A program made the position numbers and the translations under genes. A stretch of 64,000 nt of DNA from Okeania sp034190295. Lineage in GTDB: Bacteria; Cyanobacteriota; Cyanobacteriia; Cyanobacteriales; Microcoleaceae. The notes beneath the pieces were generated by a model. The model was not told the DNA's origin, ran no database searches, and saw only the letters and a program-made list of their open reading frames with translations. The stretch is from assembly GCA_034190295.1 (NCBI GenBank), contig JAXHSW010000004.1:1-64000 (forward strand). The letters run 5' to 3'. Below are positions 36,151-46,493 of the stretch, in pieces (positions within the stretch are counted from its first letter, which is position 1; the number at the start of each line of letters is the position of its first letter).

Positions 36151-36508
36151 AGTGCCAACGACAGAATATGTTAATCCAGAATGATTAGCAAATGAATCAG
36201 AATAACTTGCCAGAGGTGATATTTTAAATGTTGTAATTGCAGCAGCAAGTCGCGCAGTGATGAGAGAAGGAAAAGCTCAAAAAGTTTACCCTTTTGACTT
36301 AACTGAAGAAATCAAATTTGTGCGAGAAGCAAAGACAAAAATTGGTTCTCCTCACTATGAAACTAATCAACAAAAACCCAAAATTAAAGAGACAATAATA
36401 GAACCAGATAATTTATCTCCAGAACTTCGCGATCGCGACAGCGGAACGGAGTTCTATCGCTACGATAAAGCTATTTCAGAGATAGATAAATCTGAGAAAA
36501 AGGAGTAG
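36151..36508 (+). pseudogene. C-terminal remnant of an AAA-type ATPase gene
   Basis: Read through two stops (TGA at 36174 and TAA at 36195, approximate), the frame gives VPTTEYVNPE-stop-LANESE-stop-LARGDILNVVIAAASRAVMREG and then PFDLTEEIKFVREAKTKIG. GDILNVVxxAASRAV followed by an EExxxVRxAKxxIG helix matches the C-terminal lid of AAA ATPases. The P-loop part is missing. A GATCGCGACAGCGGAACGGA repeat lies in the tail. The family is recalled from pattern, so moderately sure. Confidence 0.55.
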
Positions 36509-37309
36509 GGGAGTAGGGGAGTAGGGGAGTGCGGGAGAACTATAGCAGTCGAAGGAAAGGTTAGGACAAATCAAAAGCTGAAAACAAAGACAACGTAAGA
36601 TTTTTCCTTCTTTCTTCTGCTATAAACGTCAGAATAATTACAGCAGTTTTGGAGTTGATGAGGTACAAAATTTTAGGACTTTAGGGAGTAGGGAGTAGGG
36701 AGTAGGCAGTAGGGAAAAAAAGATTAATTTTAAAACTGTACCTCACTATCTTAAAAAGTGCTGTAATAATAACTGGGGTGCTAATTATCAAAAAAGAAAG
36801 TTATTCAGTTTGTGTTAATTACTTAATAATTGAAGTGTCTCCTAAGTTAAGCATTCTTTTTTCGTACTTAGTATTATTTGGAAAACAAAGAATAGCAGGG
36901 CGAACCCGCGTCGGTGGCAGACGCACCTGGTAGCGCACTCCTGTGAGAAAAGAAGAAAAAAACTCTACTTCAGTAACTTGAGAAACGCTATAAATATACT
37001 AATAAAAAAAAATCCAGAAAATTTATTAACTTCTGACTTCCTGTTTCTTGATTAAATAATTCCAGAAAATTTATTAACCCCTTCCTTCCTGTTTCTTGCT
37101 TCTTGATTAAATAATTCCAGAAAACTTCTTATAGCGGTTTTCACAAAGGTAGACTAGGGTCAAAATTATAGATATACCTAAAGTTTAATAAGTTTCAGAA
37201 TATAGTTGTATTCTATGAAACATGAAAACCGCTATAACTTCTTACTTCTTGATTAAATAACTCCAGAAAATTTATTAACTTCTGACTTCTGACTTCTGAC
37301 TTCTAACTT
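36509..37309. other. Repeat-rich spacer
   Basis: It contains a GGAGTAGGG run (36505-36535), TAGGGAGTAGGCAG runs (about 36685-36712), three partly repeated CCAGAAAATTTATTAA blocks (37015-37285) and a GC-rich block at about 36897-36950 (CGGTGGCAGACGCACC). The latter does not fold into a tRNA cloverleaf by eye. No gene is supported. Confidence 0.5.
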
Positions 37310-38734
37310 CTAATTCCTTCTTCCTTCCTTATTAAATAATTCTTGTTGTAAACGATAAATAATAGTATCTGGTTCAACCTGACTTAAAATATCCTGAATA
37401 ACTATATCTTGCCCCAAAGCTCCCCAAGTACAACCCTTTTCCAAATAAACCTTAGTAGCTCTACCAATAGCATAAATTCCATAAGCTGCAATAGAAGCTT
37501 GAGTAATAGCAACTCCTGCATAAGAAGTAACACCAACCTTTCCTAAACCCAATAATAAACTACTACCCAACTCCCCTAACAACATACCACCTTCACTAAA
37601 TATAATAACTTTCCAAAGTTTACCTGCTTCATAGCTAGTCATAGGCAAATTATAGAGACGAGACAAAGAACGAATTAAAGCTAAATCTATTACAGTAGTT
37701 CCCATAACATCAATAATAGCAACAGGATTAATAGCAACAGCTAAAGCTTTATACTTAGCAAAATCCCAAATTAAATCATCAGCTTCATCTTGTTTAATCT
37801 TAACAGTTTTATGAGCAATAGTTACCTCAGCTTCTCTTGCTTGTACCAACGCATTTAACGCTAAAAGCGATCGCCCTTCCCGCTCTAAAATAGTAATTAT
37901 TTTTTGTTTCAAAGGATCTATTTGAGGCGATGGAGTTTCCCATTCGTGAGTCACATTACCATCAGGCCATTCAATTTTTACAGGTATAGGAGCTGGTTCT
38001 GCTGAAACCATTACTACTTCCGTCGGAGGATAAATATCTTCTAATTCTTCTAATTCTTCTGACTTATCCGCAACAATATTTTGCAAATTTTGATAAATAT
38101 CTTCTCGTTCCGCTTCTGGATATAAATCAATTTTATTAAACACTAAAATTAGCGGTTTTTTAGCCTTCCTTAATTCACTCAAAGCATCATATTCAGTGCG
38201 GGTAAGATCCCCAGAAACAACAAATATAATTAAATCTGCTTTGCGAGTAACTTCCTTAGCCATTTCTCCACGAACTTGACCTGCTACTTCATCTAATCCA
38301 GGAGTATCTATTAAATCTATTTTTGCTTTCTCTTGTTGATGAGAATTAATAAAAATATTAGGAGTCCATCTAATAGCACGAGGCCATTGAGTCACACCAT
38401 TTAGAGGACCTGTTTCTAATATTTTTTCACTTAATAAAGCATTTAAAACTGCTGATTTACCACGACTTACAAGACCAAAAACTGCTATTTGAATTACTCC
38501 TTGGTCTAGTTTATCAATATTAGATTTTAATAAATCCAATTGAGTTTTTAAGGAGGATGAAAATTCAGAAGTGGTTGTTTTTTGTGCGGTATTTTGCAAA
38601 CCAGAGTATCTATTTAGAGCTTTTCGTAAACTTGCTCTAGCACGTTTCCAGTGAAGTTGACTTTGTTTACGATAACGTTCTGTTGATTGAGAATTTTCTA
38701 TAATTATTTCTGGGTAGATATTTGAGTTATTCAA
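37310..38734 (-). CDS. Dynamin/Era-like GTPase with DUF697 C-terminus
   Basis: This 474-residue protein has a GTPase domain at about 75-270: Walker A GLVSRGKS (about 89-96), G3 DTPGLDE, and G4 NKID. The C-terminal part (about 330-460) carries hydrophobic helices (VAINPVAIIDVMGTTVIDL, VGVTSYAGVAITQASIAAYG) of the DUF697 type, which suggests membrane association. Related cyanobacterial proteins come in several copies. A second member lies at 41242. Repeat DNA follows directly after the stop codon. Confidence 0.85.
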   Translation of the reverse strand: MNNSNIYPEIIIENSQSTERYRKQSQLHWKRARASLRKALNRYSGLQNTAQKTTTSEFSSSLKTQLDLLKSNIDKLDQGVIQIAVFGLVSRGKSAVLNALLSEKILETGPLNGVTQWPRAIRWTPNIFINSHQQEKAKIDLIDTPGLDEVAGQVRGEMAKEVTRKADLIIFVVSGDLTRTEYDALSELRKAKKPLILVFNKIDLYPEAEREDIYQNLQNIVADKSEELEELEDIYPPTEVVMVSAEPAPIPVKIEWPDGNVTHEWETPSPQIDPLKQKIITILEREGRSLLALNALVQAREAEVTIAHKTVKIKQDEADDLIWDFAKYKALAVAINPVAIIDVMGTTVIDLALIRSLSRLYNLPMTSYEAGKLWKVIIFSEGGMLLGELGSSLLLGLGKVGVTSYAGVAITQASIAAYGIYAIGRATKVYLEKGCTWGALGQDIVIQDILSQVEPDTIIYRLQQELFNKEGRRN

Positions 38735-38897
38735 AGTTAGACTTGCCTTAGATAATTTAAATAATTTGGTAGGAAATCAAAGTATTATTAGTAATGATAT
38801 AATTTTATCAAATCAATTGGCATAATTTCTTAAAGACTCCTCATTGAGTCTAGGGAAAAAGTTGATAATTGGTATAAGTTGAGTTTTTGAGATAAAA

Positions 38898-39392
38898 ATG
38901 AGTGAAAATTCCAATAATTTAGAGTTGGCAATAGTGATAGATAGTCAATCTATGAGCGGTCTGGAATGTCTATCAAATTGGGAAAGTTTGGTAAGAGCTG
39001 AGATTAAACAAATTCTCAAAAAAAATAGTTATCAAATTACTCTGAGTAAAAGAAGAAAATATTTTTTTCAGATAGGGTTATTACAAGTAGATATTGAGCA
39101 AGAAGATTTTGATAATTTAGTAAGTATCAGAAATTGGGAAGAATTGGTAAGAGATAAAATCAAAGAAATTATCAAAGAAAATTATGCTCAAATAGATGAA
39201 TATAGCTCCTATGACTTTAGACCGAGTTTGTTGGAAGTAGTAATAAATGAAGAAGACTATGAAAATTTGGCACGCTTCAAAAATTGGGAACAATTATTAA
39301 GGGATAAGGTTGACAAAATTATTGATGAAAATTATGATAAAATCTCCGATATTCAAGACTTAATGTACGAAGAGAGTTTACCGAATAATTAA
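38898..39392 (+). CDS. Acidic protein with three internal ~50-residue repeats
   Basis: This 164-residue protein is of no recognised family. Three related units begin near residues 8, 58 and 108. Each is a beta-like stretch (LLQVDIEQEDFDNL, LLEVVINEEDYENL), then a helix of the form NWEELVRDKIKEIIKENY. The third is NWEQLLRDKVDKIIDENY. There is no signal or membrane segment. It is transcribed away from the GTPase at 37310 and lies between two GTPase genes of one family, which suggests but does not show a functional link. GATAAAAATGAG gives the ATG a poor ribosome site. Confidence 0.65.
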   Translation: MSENSNNLELAIVIDSQSMSGLECLSNWESLVRAEIKQILKKNSYQITLSKRRKYFFQIGLLQVDIEQEDFDNLVSIRNWEELVRDKIKEIIKENYAQIDEYSSYDFRPSLLEVVINEEDYENLARFKNWEQLLRDKVDKIIDENYDKISDIQDLMYEESLPNN

Positions 39393-39505
39393 GGTTTAAA
39401 GCCTCTCCTTTAAAGGAGAAACAAAAAAAATTTTCCTTAATCATCAATCCTCTTCCTTTTAGGGAGAGGTAATTATTAATTATTAATTATTAATTATTAA
39501 TTGTT
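39388..39505 (+). repeat. Type B/C dispersed repeat
   Basis: GGTTTAAAGCCTCTCC, the hairpin CTCCTTTAAAGGAG, CATCAATCCTCTTCC, TTTTAGGGAGAGGTAATTA and an (ATTAATT)n run follow in the order of the family. It starts directly at the stop codon of the three-repeat protein gene. Confidence 0.7.
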
Positions 39506-39779
39506 GAAAACCACTTCCTTATACTGACTACCCAGGTAGTGATGGTTCACCACCCACACCTGATTAATTAATTGTAGAACAGATGCAAGGAGTCTATACA
39601 TATTAGTAGACTATTTTTTGCTTTTCCACTAAATGTGTTTCAGTAATTCTCAGTTATTCTTTGTCTGAATAGGTAAAATTATTTATAAATTTACCATTGA
39701 GTCGTATTTTTATTTATTAGTAGGTTGTTAAATACTCCCTAAAAATTCCAAATTTACTGGTTATCTAGCACAGGTATCT

Positions 39780-41240
39780 ATTTCCTATTGCCATATTATT
39801 GTGCCGGAGTTGAGACAAATTCATTTCTCAACTTTCACAAAATTGACTATATGTGGAAGTAGGGAAATATTTTGAATAATTTCTCCTAATTTCTCAACTC
39901 TCACAAAAATTAGTATCTGTGGAAATTTTGTGGGAGTAGGGAAATATTTTGAATAATTTTTCCTAAATTTTCAACTCTCACAAAAATTAGTATCTGTGGA
40001 AGTATAGAAATATTTTTCTCAGTTCATATCTGCTAGTCTTTTCCGATAATAGTTGCTCCTCAAAAATTCTCAATATACTAATTATTCCACAGAGGTAATT
40101 ACTATTTATTGCAGAATTTCTCCTAATTTCTCAACTCTCACAAAAATTAGTATCTGTGGAAATTTTGTGGGAGTAGGGAAATATTTTGAATAATTTTTCC
40201 TAAATTTTCAACTCTCACAAAAATTANNNNNNNNNNNNNNNNNNNNNNNNNNNNNNNNNNNNNNNNNNNNNNNNNNNNNNNNNNNNNNNNNNNNNNNNNN
40301 NNNNNNNNNNNNNNNNNNNNNNNNNNCTAATTATTCAGCAGAGCTACTTAACTATGTTATTGCAGAATTTCTCCTAATTTCTCAACTCTCACAAAAATTA
40401 GTATCTGTGGAAATTTTGTGGGAGTAGGGAAATATTTTGAATAATTTTTCCTAAATTTTCAACTCTCACAAAAATTAGTATCTGTGGAAGTATAGAAATA
40501 TTTTTCTCAGTTCATATCTGCTAGTCTTTTCCGATAATAGTTGCTCCTCAAAAATTCTCAATATACTAATTATTCCACAGAGGTAATTACTATTTATTGC
40601 AGAATTTCTCCTAATTTCTCAACTCTCACAAAAATTAGTATCTGTGGAAATTTTGTGGGAGTAGGGAAATATTTTGAATAATTTCTCCTAATTTCTCAAC
40701 TCTCACAAAAATTAGTATCTGTGGAAGTAGGGAAATATTTTGCTCAGTTCATATCTTCTAGTCTTTTCCGATAATAATGGCTCCTCAAAAATTCTCAATA
40801 TACTAATTATTCAGCAGAGCTACTTAACTATGTTATTGCAGAATTTCTCCTAATTTCTCAACTCTCACAAAAATTAGTATCTGTGGAAATTTTGTGGGAG
40901 TAGGGAAATATTTTGAATAATTTCTCCTAATTTCTCAACTCTCACAAAAATTAGTATCTGTGGAAGTAGGGAAATATTTTGCTCAGTTCATATCTTCTAG
41001 TCTTTTCCGATAATAGTTGCCCCTCAAAAATTCTCAATATACTAATTATTCAGCAGAGCTACTTAACTATTTATTGCAGAATTTCTCCTAATTTCTCAAC
41101 TCTCACAAAAATTAGTATCTGTGGAAGTAGGGAAATATTTTGCTCAGTTCATATCTTCTAGTCTTTTCCGATAATAGTTGCCCCTCAAAAATTCTCAATA
41201 TACTAATTATTCCACAGAGGTAATTACTATTTCTTACCAT
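39780..41240. repeat. Higher-order tandem repeat field with a 100-N gap
   Basis: Sub-units of about 77 bp (AATTTCTCCTAATTTCTCAA, CTCACAAAAATTAGTATCTG, GTAGGGAAATATTTTG) are grouped into larger units that also carry CTAGTCTTTTCCGATAATAG and CTCAATATACTAATTATTC. The distance between successive CAATATACTA strings is 237, 239 and 161 bp (from 40559, 40796, 41035, 41196), a difference of one sub-unit. The gap 40227-40326 is inside. The left edge (39790-39830) resembles the 3' end of the adjacent GTPase gene, including GCCGGAGTTGAGACAA. Confidence 0.8.
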
Positions 41241-41241
41241 A

Positions 41242-42708
41242 TTATTCTGCTGGAGTTGAGACAACTTCCACTTTTTTCTCCTCTGGCAAAATATGACTCA
41301 TTACCTGAGTTACAAAAGACTTCAAGAAATTATTTTGCTGAGTTTTGCTAAATACACTTTGTAGAATTTTGCTTAATTTATCTATATTCACAGAATTACT
41401 ATCTGTTTGAGTAGCAAAATATTCTACTAAACTAATACCTGCTATTCTTGTTAGATAAGCAGCACTTACAGCTTGAACTGCACCCCCAGCTACAAAAGTT
41501 ACAGTATTACTTTTCAAGACAGTAGTTAATGTTTTTGTCGAAATTTCTACTAAGCCTAATTTTAACATTAGCTCTGCTATAGTTCCCGCTACTTGTTTGC
41601 CTTGTGCGAGGGAAAACTTTTGCTCATATATCGCACTTAAATCTACTATTAATTGAGCATTTATAGCTGCTGTTGCTAATAAATCTAAAGCTGGAACTGG
41701 ATTAGCAAATGCTGTTGCTGCTGTTATCCATTGATACTGTTCAATTATCGGAATAGCACGTTCTCGTCTGACTTGATTTAAGATACTCTTAGCTTCGAGT
41801 GTAATTATTTGCGCTTTTCTTTTAGTAGTTGCCCAGACTAATTTTTCTGTTTCTTTTTCTAATGTTTGATTCAATTTTTCTATCAATCCAGATATTTCTG
41901 GTAATGATTGTTCTACAGATTCTTTAATAGTGCCATCTTGCTGATGTTTTCGTACTTTTACAGAGTTAGGTTTTGCAGAAATCCCTACTAAATTTTCTTC
42001 TGAGTTAATAGTAGATAATGTCTCTTTCAGTTTCTGTAGTATCTGGGGTTTTTGGTCTGGCAAATATTGGTCTTGTTTATTCCAAACTAGGATAAAACTT
42101 TGACCCAGAGATGTTAGTTTTGATAATACTTGATATTCTGAGTCTGTTAAGTCACCTGTAGTAACAAATAATATGAGGTCGTAAGGTGAAAGAGGATTAA
42201 CTTGAGTATCCTCATTTGTTGTTACCCATTCTTCTTGCCATTTTATATCGCTAATTTCTAACTTTTGAGAATTAGTAGATAGCCATTGAGAATTCAATAT
42301 TTCAGCCAAAGAAGTTTTACCTACTCCTCGATAACCAGTTACTACTATACTTAATTCTTTTCTTTCTAGTTCATTAGTAAGTGTAGTTACTTGTTGACGT
42401 AATTGGCTAATTTCTTCAGATTTTTTAGTGCTGTTTATTTCCTGAGAAACCTTATCTATAGTGATTTTTGATAAAGCGATCGCTGACTCTGCTACTTCTT
42501 TTGTTGGTGGTGCAATTATAGTAGGTTTTTGGAGTGTTTTAGACTGTGGTTTTTTTAAGAATAAAACTCCTAAACCTGCTGCCATAATTCCTAACATAGT
42601 CGCTCCACCAAATTCTGCTGCAGAATTTTGGACACTATCTAATAACCATAGCAGTAAAGATAATCCTATGCCTCCGACTAATATTGGTCTTTGTAATTTT
42701 ATAGCCAT
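41242..42708 (-). CDS. Membrane-anchored DUF697-type GTPase
   Basis: This is a 488-residue protein. Two N-terminal hydrophobic segments (about 8-25 and 36-51) anchor it. A coiled-coil stretch (about 85-118) precedes the GTPase domain, with Walker A GYRGVGKTS (about 125-133), a degenerate G3 and G4 WNKQD. The C-terminal third has the DUF697 helices (ITAATAFANPVPALDLLATAAINAQ). It is a paralogue of the gene at 37310. The 3' end abuts the tandem repeat field, which includes sequence derived from it. Confidence 0.82.
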   Translation of the reverse strand: MAIKLQRPILVGGIGLSLLLWLLDSVQNSAAEFGGATMLGIMAAGLGVLFLKKPQSKTLQKPTIIAPPTKEVAESAIALSKITIDKVSQEINSTKKSEEISQLRQQVTTLTNELERKELSIVVTGYRGVGKTSLAEILNSQWLSTNSQKLEISDIKWQEEWVTTNEDTQVNPLSPYDLILFVTTGDLTDSEYQVLSKLTSLGQSFILVWNKQDQYLPDQKPQILQKLKETLSTINSEENLVGISAKPNSVKVRKHQQDGTIKESVEQSLPEISGLIEKLNQTLEKETEKLVWATTKRKAQIITLEAKSILNQVRRERAIPIIEQYQWITAATAFANPVPALDLLATAAINAQLIVDLSAIYEQKFSLAQGKQVAGTIAELMLKLGLVEISTKTLTTVLKSNTVTFVAGGAVQAVSAAYLTRIAGISLVEYFATQTDSNSVNIDKLSKILQSVFSKTQQNNFLKSFVTQVMSHILPEEKKVEVVSTPAE

Positions 42709-43504
42709 TTTTTTTATCCTCGGAAACTTTCTTTAATTATAATTATTTATTTTATCTCAATCTTAGCAGAAGACCCCCACTATAGCGGTAGGAGAACCGT
42801 ATAATAGCTTCGACCATCCTCTCTACTGACATACGTCGCTAAAACTTCGCCAACCATAATAAATTCTATACATTTTTGTCTATTAGTTATAGGAAAAAAC
42901 TCAACTATTGTGGCTAAGAATTGAATAATTAAAAATGAGGAAATATAGCGTTTTAAAATGAGATTTCAAACTAGAGTTAGTTATTTACTAACAGGTAAGC
43001 AAACAGAACTAAGGACTTCCCTGCGGGATGCTACGCAAACAGCTATCAGCTATTGCTTCTTTTTAAGAGAGAGTCAAAGCTTTACTAATTGAGTGAGAAT
43101 TAAATTTTACGCTCTCTAGCTGGCTTTAAAGTATATATATTAAAATCCCTTCATCATAGCTGAGAGCTGACAGCTAATAGTTGTTTGCTTACACTAACAT
43201 TCAATAATGCGCGAATGCGCGAATTACTTCTCCTTTAAAACGGAATTGATTGACTAATCATAAAAATTTTTCTTTTTATCCTCTTAAAAGAGTCGGCTTT
43301 AAACCACAATTTTTCGGTAAAAATTCCGGCAAACCTTCTTACCTGTTGCCTAAAAGCGCCTAGTTTTTTACACAACTCAAATGAAATTAGTATATATTCA
43401 TAACTCTAATATAAATGTCACAGAGAAGGAGAAAATCTTTTTTCAACAAACCAATAAATTTCTCCTTCTTAATTGTGTAATAACTTCAAGTATTGCCTTT
43501 ACTA
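42709..43504. other. Spacer with repeats
   Basis: No supported gene. A type B dispersed repeat in reverse lies at about 43205-43320 (GCGCGAATTACTTCTCCTTT to CACAATTTTTCGGTAA). CAGCTATCAGCTATTG-type repeats lie near 43040 and 43160. Confidence 0.5.
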
Positions 43505-44086
43505 CTAACCAAAATAAGAAGGCTCATTACCTGGTTTCCATTTAATATTACAACCAATACTTGGCTTTTGTTCTTCACCTACAGATTTTTCTGCTAAAAC
43601 TGCATCTAAAGCTGCTCTTAAATCACTTCCTGTAACTGGTTGATTATTACTAGGACGACTATCATCTAATTGTCCTCTATATACTAATTTAAAATCGGCA
43701 TCAAATAGGAAAAAATCTGGAGTACAAGCAGCAGTATAAGATTTTGCTACTTCCTGAGTTGCATCGAAACAGTAGGGAAAATTAAACCCTAATTCTAATG
43801 CCATTTCCTTTAGTTTATCGGGAGAATCATCAGGGTGACTTTCAATATTATTGGAACTAATAGCTACAATTCCTACATTTTTTGGAAGGTAATCTTTACC
43901 AATTTTAGCAAGTTCTAATTGAACGTGCTTCACAAATGGGCAATGGCGACAAATAAACATGATTAAGAGTGCTTTTTTTCCCTCAAATGTTGATAGGGAA
44001 ATGATTTGCTCGGAAACTACGTCCGGCAACTGAAAATTTGGAGCTGGAGTTGCTAATGTCAGCATTGTAGAAGCGGTTAAAGCCAT
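43505..44086 (-). CDS. Thioredoxin-fold peroxiredoxin-like protein
   Basis: This is a 193-residue protein from the ATG at 44086, chosen because AGGAAT precedes it; the longer frame to 44170 is made of GGCAACAG repeats. Motifs are PAPNFQLPD, then LIMFICRHCPFVKHV, a CxxC redox pair inside a thioredoxin fold, and later YTAACTPDFFLFD with the cis-Pro. This AhpC/TSA-like family with CRHCPFV is common in cyanobacteria and probably acts in the cytoplasm on disulfides or peroxides; the physiological partner is unknown. Confidence 0.85.
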   Translation of the reverse strand: MALTASTMLTLATPAPNFQLPDVVSEQIISLSTFEGKKALLIMFICRHCPFVKHVQLELAKIGKDYLPKNVGIVAISSNNIESHPDDSPDKLKEMALELGFNFPYCFDATQEVAKSYTAACTPDFFLFDADFKLVYRGQLDDSRPSNNQPVTGSDLRAALDAVLAEKSVGEEQKPSIGCNIKWKPGNEPSYFG

Positions 44087-44531
44087 AGTTATTCCTGTAT
44101 AATTTTCTCGATCAGAAAAACTATAGCAGGGAACAGGCAACAGGCAACAGCTCATCTGTGGGAAAAGCATTTCTCTGTCTTACGGTTCATCATCAATATA
44201 AGTCAAACACCAACTACTTCCTTGCTATACCACATTTTTACCAACTTAATCAAAACTAGACAATTTTTATCTTGAGGACTACTGAGATTTCTTTGACTAC
44301 CACAAATCTCTAATACCAATTATCGCCCCATGAATGCTATAAAAAATCCATGAAATATTTCTATTGATAAAAACCAGTTTCCATCCTATTTTCTATCTAT
44401 AAATCTATAGATTTTCTCTCTTTATTTTTGATTACTTCTTCCTCGAAAAATATTTGAGATAATTAAGCTCTTCCCTCTTCCCTCTTCCTTCTTCCTTCTT
44501 CCTTCTTCCTTCTTCCTTCTTCCTTCTTCCT
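44087..44531. other. Spacer ending in a CTTCCTT run
   Basis: There is no gene. GGCAACAGGCAACAG repeats lie near 44127-44150 and a long (CTTCCTT)n tract at about 44465-44531. The tract is repeated at about 44888-44945, immediately before the true histidine-kinase stop codon. Confidence 0.5.
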
Positions 44532-44860
44532 TCATGATACTCTTTGCAATGGAATTTCAACTCTGAAAGTAGTTCCTTTACCTATTTCACTTGCAAAATC
44601 TATTGTTCCACTATGAAGTTCTACACACTGTTTAACAATTAATAATCCTCATTCTGTTCCTGCTATTTTACCGAAAAATTGTGGTTTAAAGCCGACTCTT
44701 TTAAGAGGATAAAAAGAAAATTTTTCATGATTAGTCAATCAATTCCGTTTTAAAGGAGAGGTAATTCGCGCATTCTTGAACTACATTACTTGCTCTATAG
44801 AAAGAGCTAAATAATTTTTGTTGATTTTCAACTGGAATAGCTATTCCTTCATCCTTAATT
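44532..44860 (-). pseudogene. Duplicate of the histidine kinase 3' end, split by a MITE
   Basis: 44532-44671 and 44781-44860 match the last ~215 bases of the kinase gene at 44946. This includes the stop codon, the GTGLGLSIVKQC codons and the DEGIGIPVENQQ region. A type B repeat (44672-44780) interrupts the copy between TTTTAC and CTACATT, which are joined in the intact gene. A few substitutions have accumulated. Confidence 0.8.
44672..44780 (+). mobile_element. Type B MITE-like element with paralogous empty site
   Basis: This 109-bp insert starts CGAAAAATTGTGGTTTAAAG and ends GTAATTCGCGCATTCTTGAA. It has the CTCTTTTAAGAGGA hairpin. Comparison with the intact gene shows exact junctions and no long target duplication. 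Confidence 0.75.
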
Positions 44861-44945
44861 TGAGATAATTAAGCTACTAAGCTATTCCTTCTTCCCTCTT
44901 CCTTCTTCCTTCTTCCTTCTTCCTTCTTCCTTCTTCCTTCTTCCT

Positions 44946-46493
44946 TCATGATACTCTTTGCAATGGAATTTCAACTCTGAAAGTAGTTCCTTTGCCTATT
45001 TCACTTGCAAAATCTATTGTTCCACTATGAAGTTCTACACACTGTTTAACAATTGATAATCCTAATCCTGTTCCTGCTATTTTACCTACATTACTTGCTC
45101 TATAGAAAGAGCTAAATAATTTTTGTTGATTTTCAACTGGAATACCTATTCCTTCATCCTTAATCATAAAAATAGCTTTTTGGTCGTTTAAAGTTAACTG
45201 AAAATTTACCTCACCTCCTGTAGGTGAATACTTAATCGCATTTGATAATAAATTATTTAAGATATGCCGAATTAATTTATCATCTATCAAGAAGAATATC
45301 GCATCATTCTTGTTCGACTTAGATTGAGATTTCTGTTTTAATTGTTTGTTAATTGTGAAATTTATTATATGTTTATCGGTAGCAGTAACTTTGATAGATT
45401 CAGTAATGTGAGAACAGACTTTAATCAAATCAACAGGTGCTGGTTTATATTTCAGTTTTCCAGCATCCGCTTTACCAATAAATCGGACATCATCTAACAA
45501 TTCAAGCATTTCTTGTGTAGACTCTTCAATATATACTAAATATTGATCTTTTTCAGCTTCAGTAATTTCAGAGTCATAGGACCTTAGTAATTGAGTAGAT
45601 AATAATACTGTATTTAGAGGATTACCAAATTCGTGAGTAACCATTGAAAAAAAACGACCTCTTAGTTCTCTTAAATCTCGTTCTTGTTCTAAAGCTTGAC
45701 GTATTTCCTCTTCCTCTTTTTTACGCTCTGTAATATCTCGACCTATATAAACAAAATTATGTATTCCTTCTACGTTTGTTTGAATCACTGAACAAGAAAG
45801 TTCAACAATAATTGTATCCCCTGTTTTATTCTGACAATTTAATTCTACATCTTGAGAAATTTGTTCTTTTAAAAATAAATATTTTTGCCGTGCTTTATGT
45901 AGTAATTCTTCCTGGGGAATAACCATAGAAATATTTTGACCTACCAATTCTTCTTTTGTATAATCAAACAAAATTTCTGCTGCACGGTTAACAGTTTTAA
46001 TTACCCCCGAACTTGTTGTTACTAATAAAGCATCTGCCATAGAAGTAATAATTTTATTGATATAATCCTCAGAAGCAGCTAAAGAACTCAATAAAAGATT
46101 AGATTCATTTGAATTTTGAATTAACTGCTGCTGCATTACCATTTTTTCCGTTACATCTTCGACTAATACTATTAAGTTTTTTTCTGGAAAATTTTCATGA
46201 GAATTTGCAATTATAGATATATTGATATACAGAGGAGAATTCTTTTCTAAAGACCTAGCTACTCCTTCATACTCAAAACTTTCTCTTTGCCCATTAATCA
46301 CTTCCTCCAGAAATTCTTCAACTCCTTCTAACTCTGGAAAACTATGACGAATATCTTCACCTAAAACTGCTAATTTTGGAGGAGCGGCAAATCTGTTTAA
46401 CCCATAAGATACCTCTAAAATTTTTAATTCTGAATTAATTATCAAATACTCTCTTTGACGATATGTTAAAAGTTTTTTCAATAAGTTAATCAT
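44946..46493 (-). CDS. PAS-domain sensor histidine kinase
   Basis: This is a 515-residue soluble kinase. An N-terminal PAS-like part (about 10-125) is followed by a second PAS (about 145-255) ending in YIGRDITERKKEEEE. The H-box is FFSMVTHEFGNPLNTVLLS, with Phe-Gly-Asn-Pro instead of Phe-Arg-Thr-Pro after HE; His about 287 should be phosphorylated. The ATPase domain has NNLLSNAIKYSP, DEGIGIP and GTGLGLSIVKQC. No transmembrane segment or response regulator gene is nearby, so the partner is encoded elsewhere. The signal is unknown. Confidence 0.93.
   Translation of the reverse strand: MINLLKKLLTYRQREYLIINSELKILEVSYGLNRFAAPPKLAVLGEDIRHSFPELEGVEEFLEEVINGQRESFEYEGVARSLEKNSPLYINISIIANSHENFPEKNLIVLVEDVTEKMVMQQQLIQNSNESNLLLSSLAASEDYINKIITSMADALLVTTSSGVIKTVNRAAEILFDYTKEELVGQNISMVIPQEELLHKARQKYLFLKEQISQDVELNCQNKTGDTIIVELSCSVIQTNVEGIHNFVYIGRDITERKKEEEEIRQALEQERDLRELRGRFFSMVTHEFGNPLNTVLLSTQLLRSYDSEITEAEKDQYLVYIEESTQEMLELLDDVRFIGKADAGKLKYKPAPVDLIKVCSHITESIKVTATDKHIINFTINKQLKQKSQSKSNKNDAIFFLIDDKLIRHILNNLLSNAIKYSPTGGEVNFQLTLNDQKAIFMIKDEGIGIPVENQQKLFSSFYRASNVGKIAGTGLGLSIVKQCVELHSGTIDFASEIGKGTTFRVEIPLQRVS

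Noticed and set aside
36897..36950. tRNA or structured RNA in a GC-rich block
   Set aside because: No acceptor, anticodon and T-arm pairing could be drawn, and no CCA or T-loop consensus is in place.
44087..44170. Longer N-terminus of the thioredoxin-fold protein
   Set aside because: The extension is encoded by GGCAACAG repeats, and a good ribosome site precedes the internal ATG at 44086.
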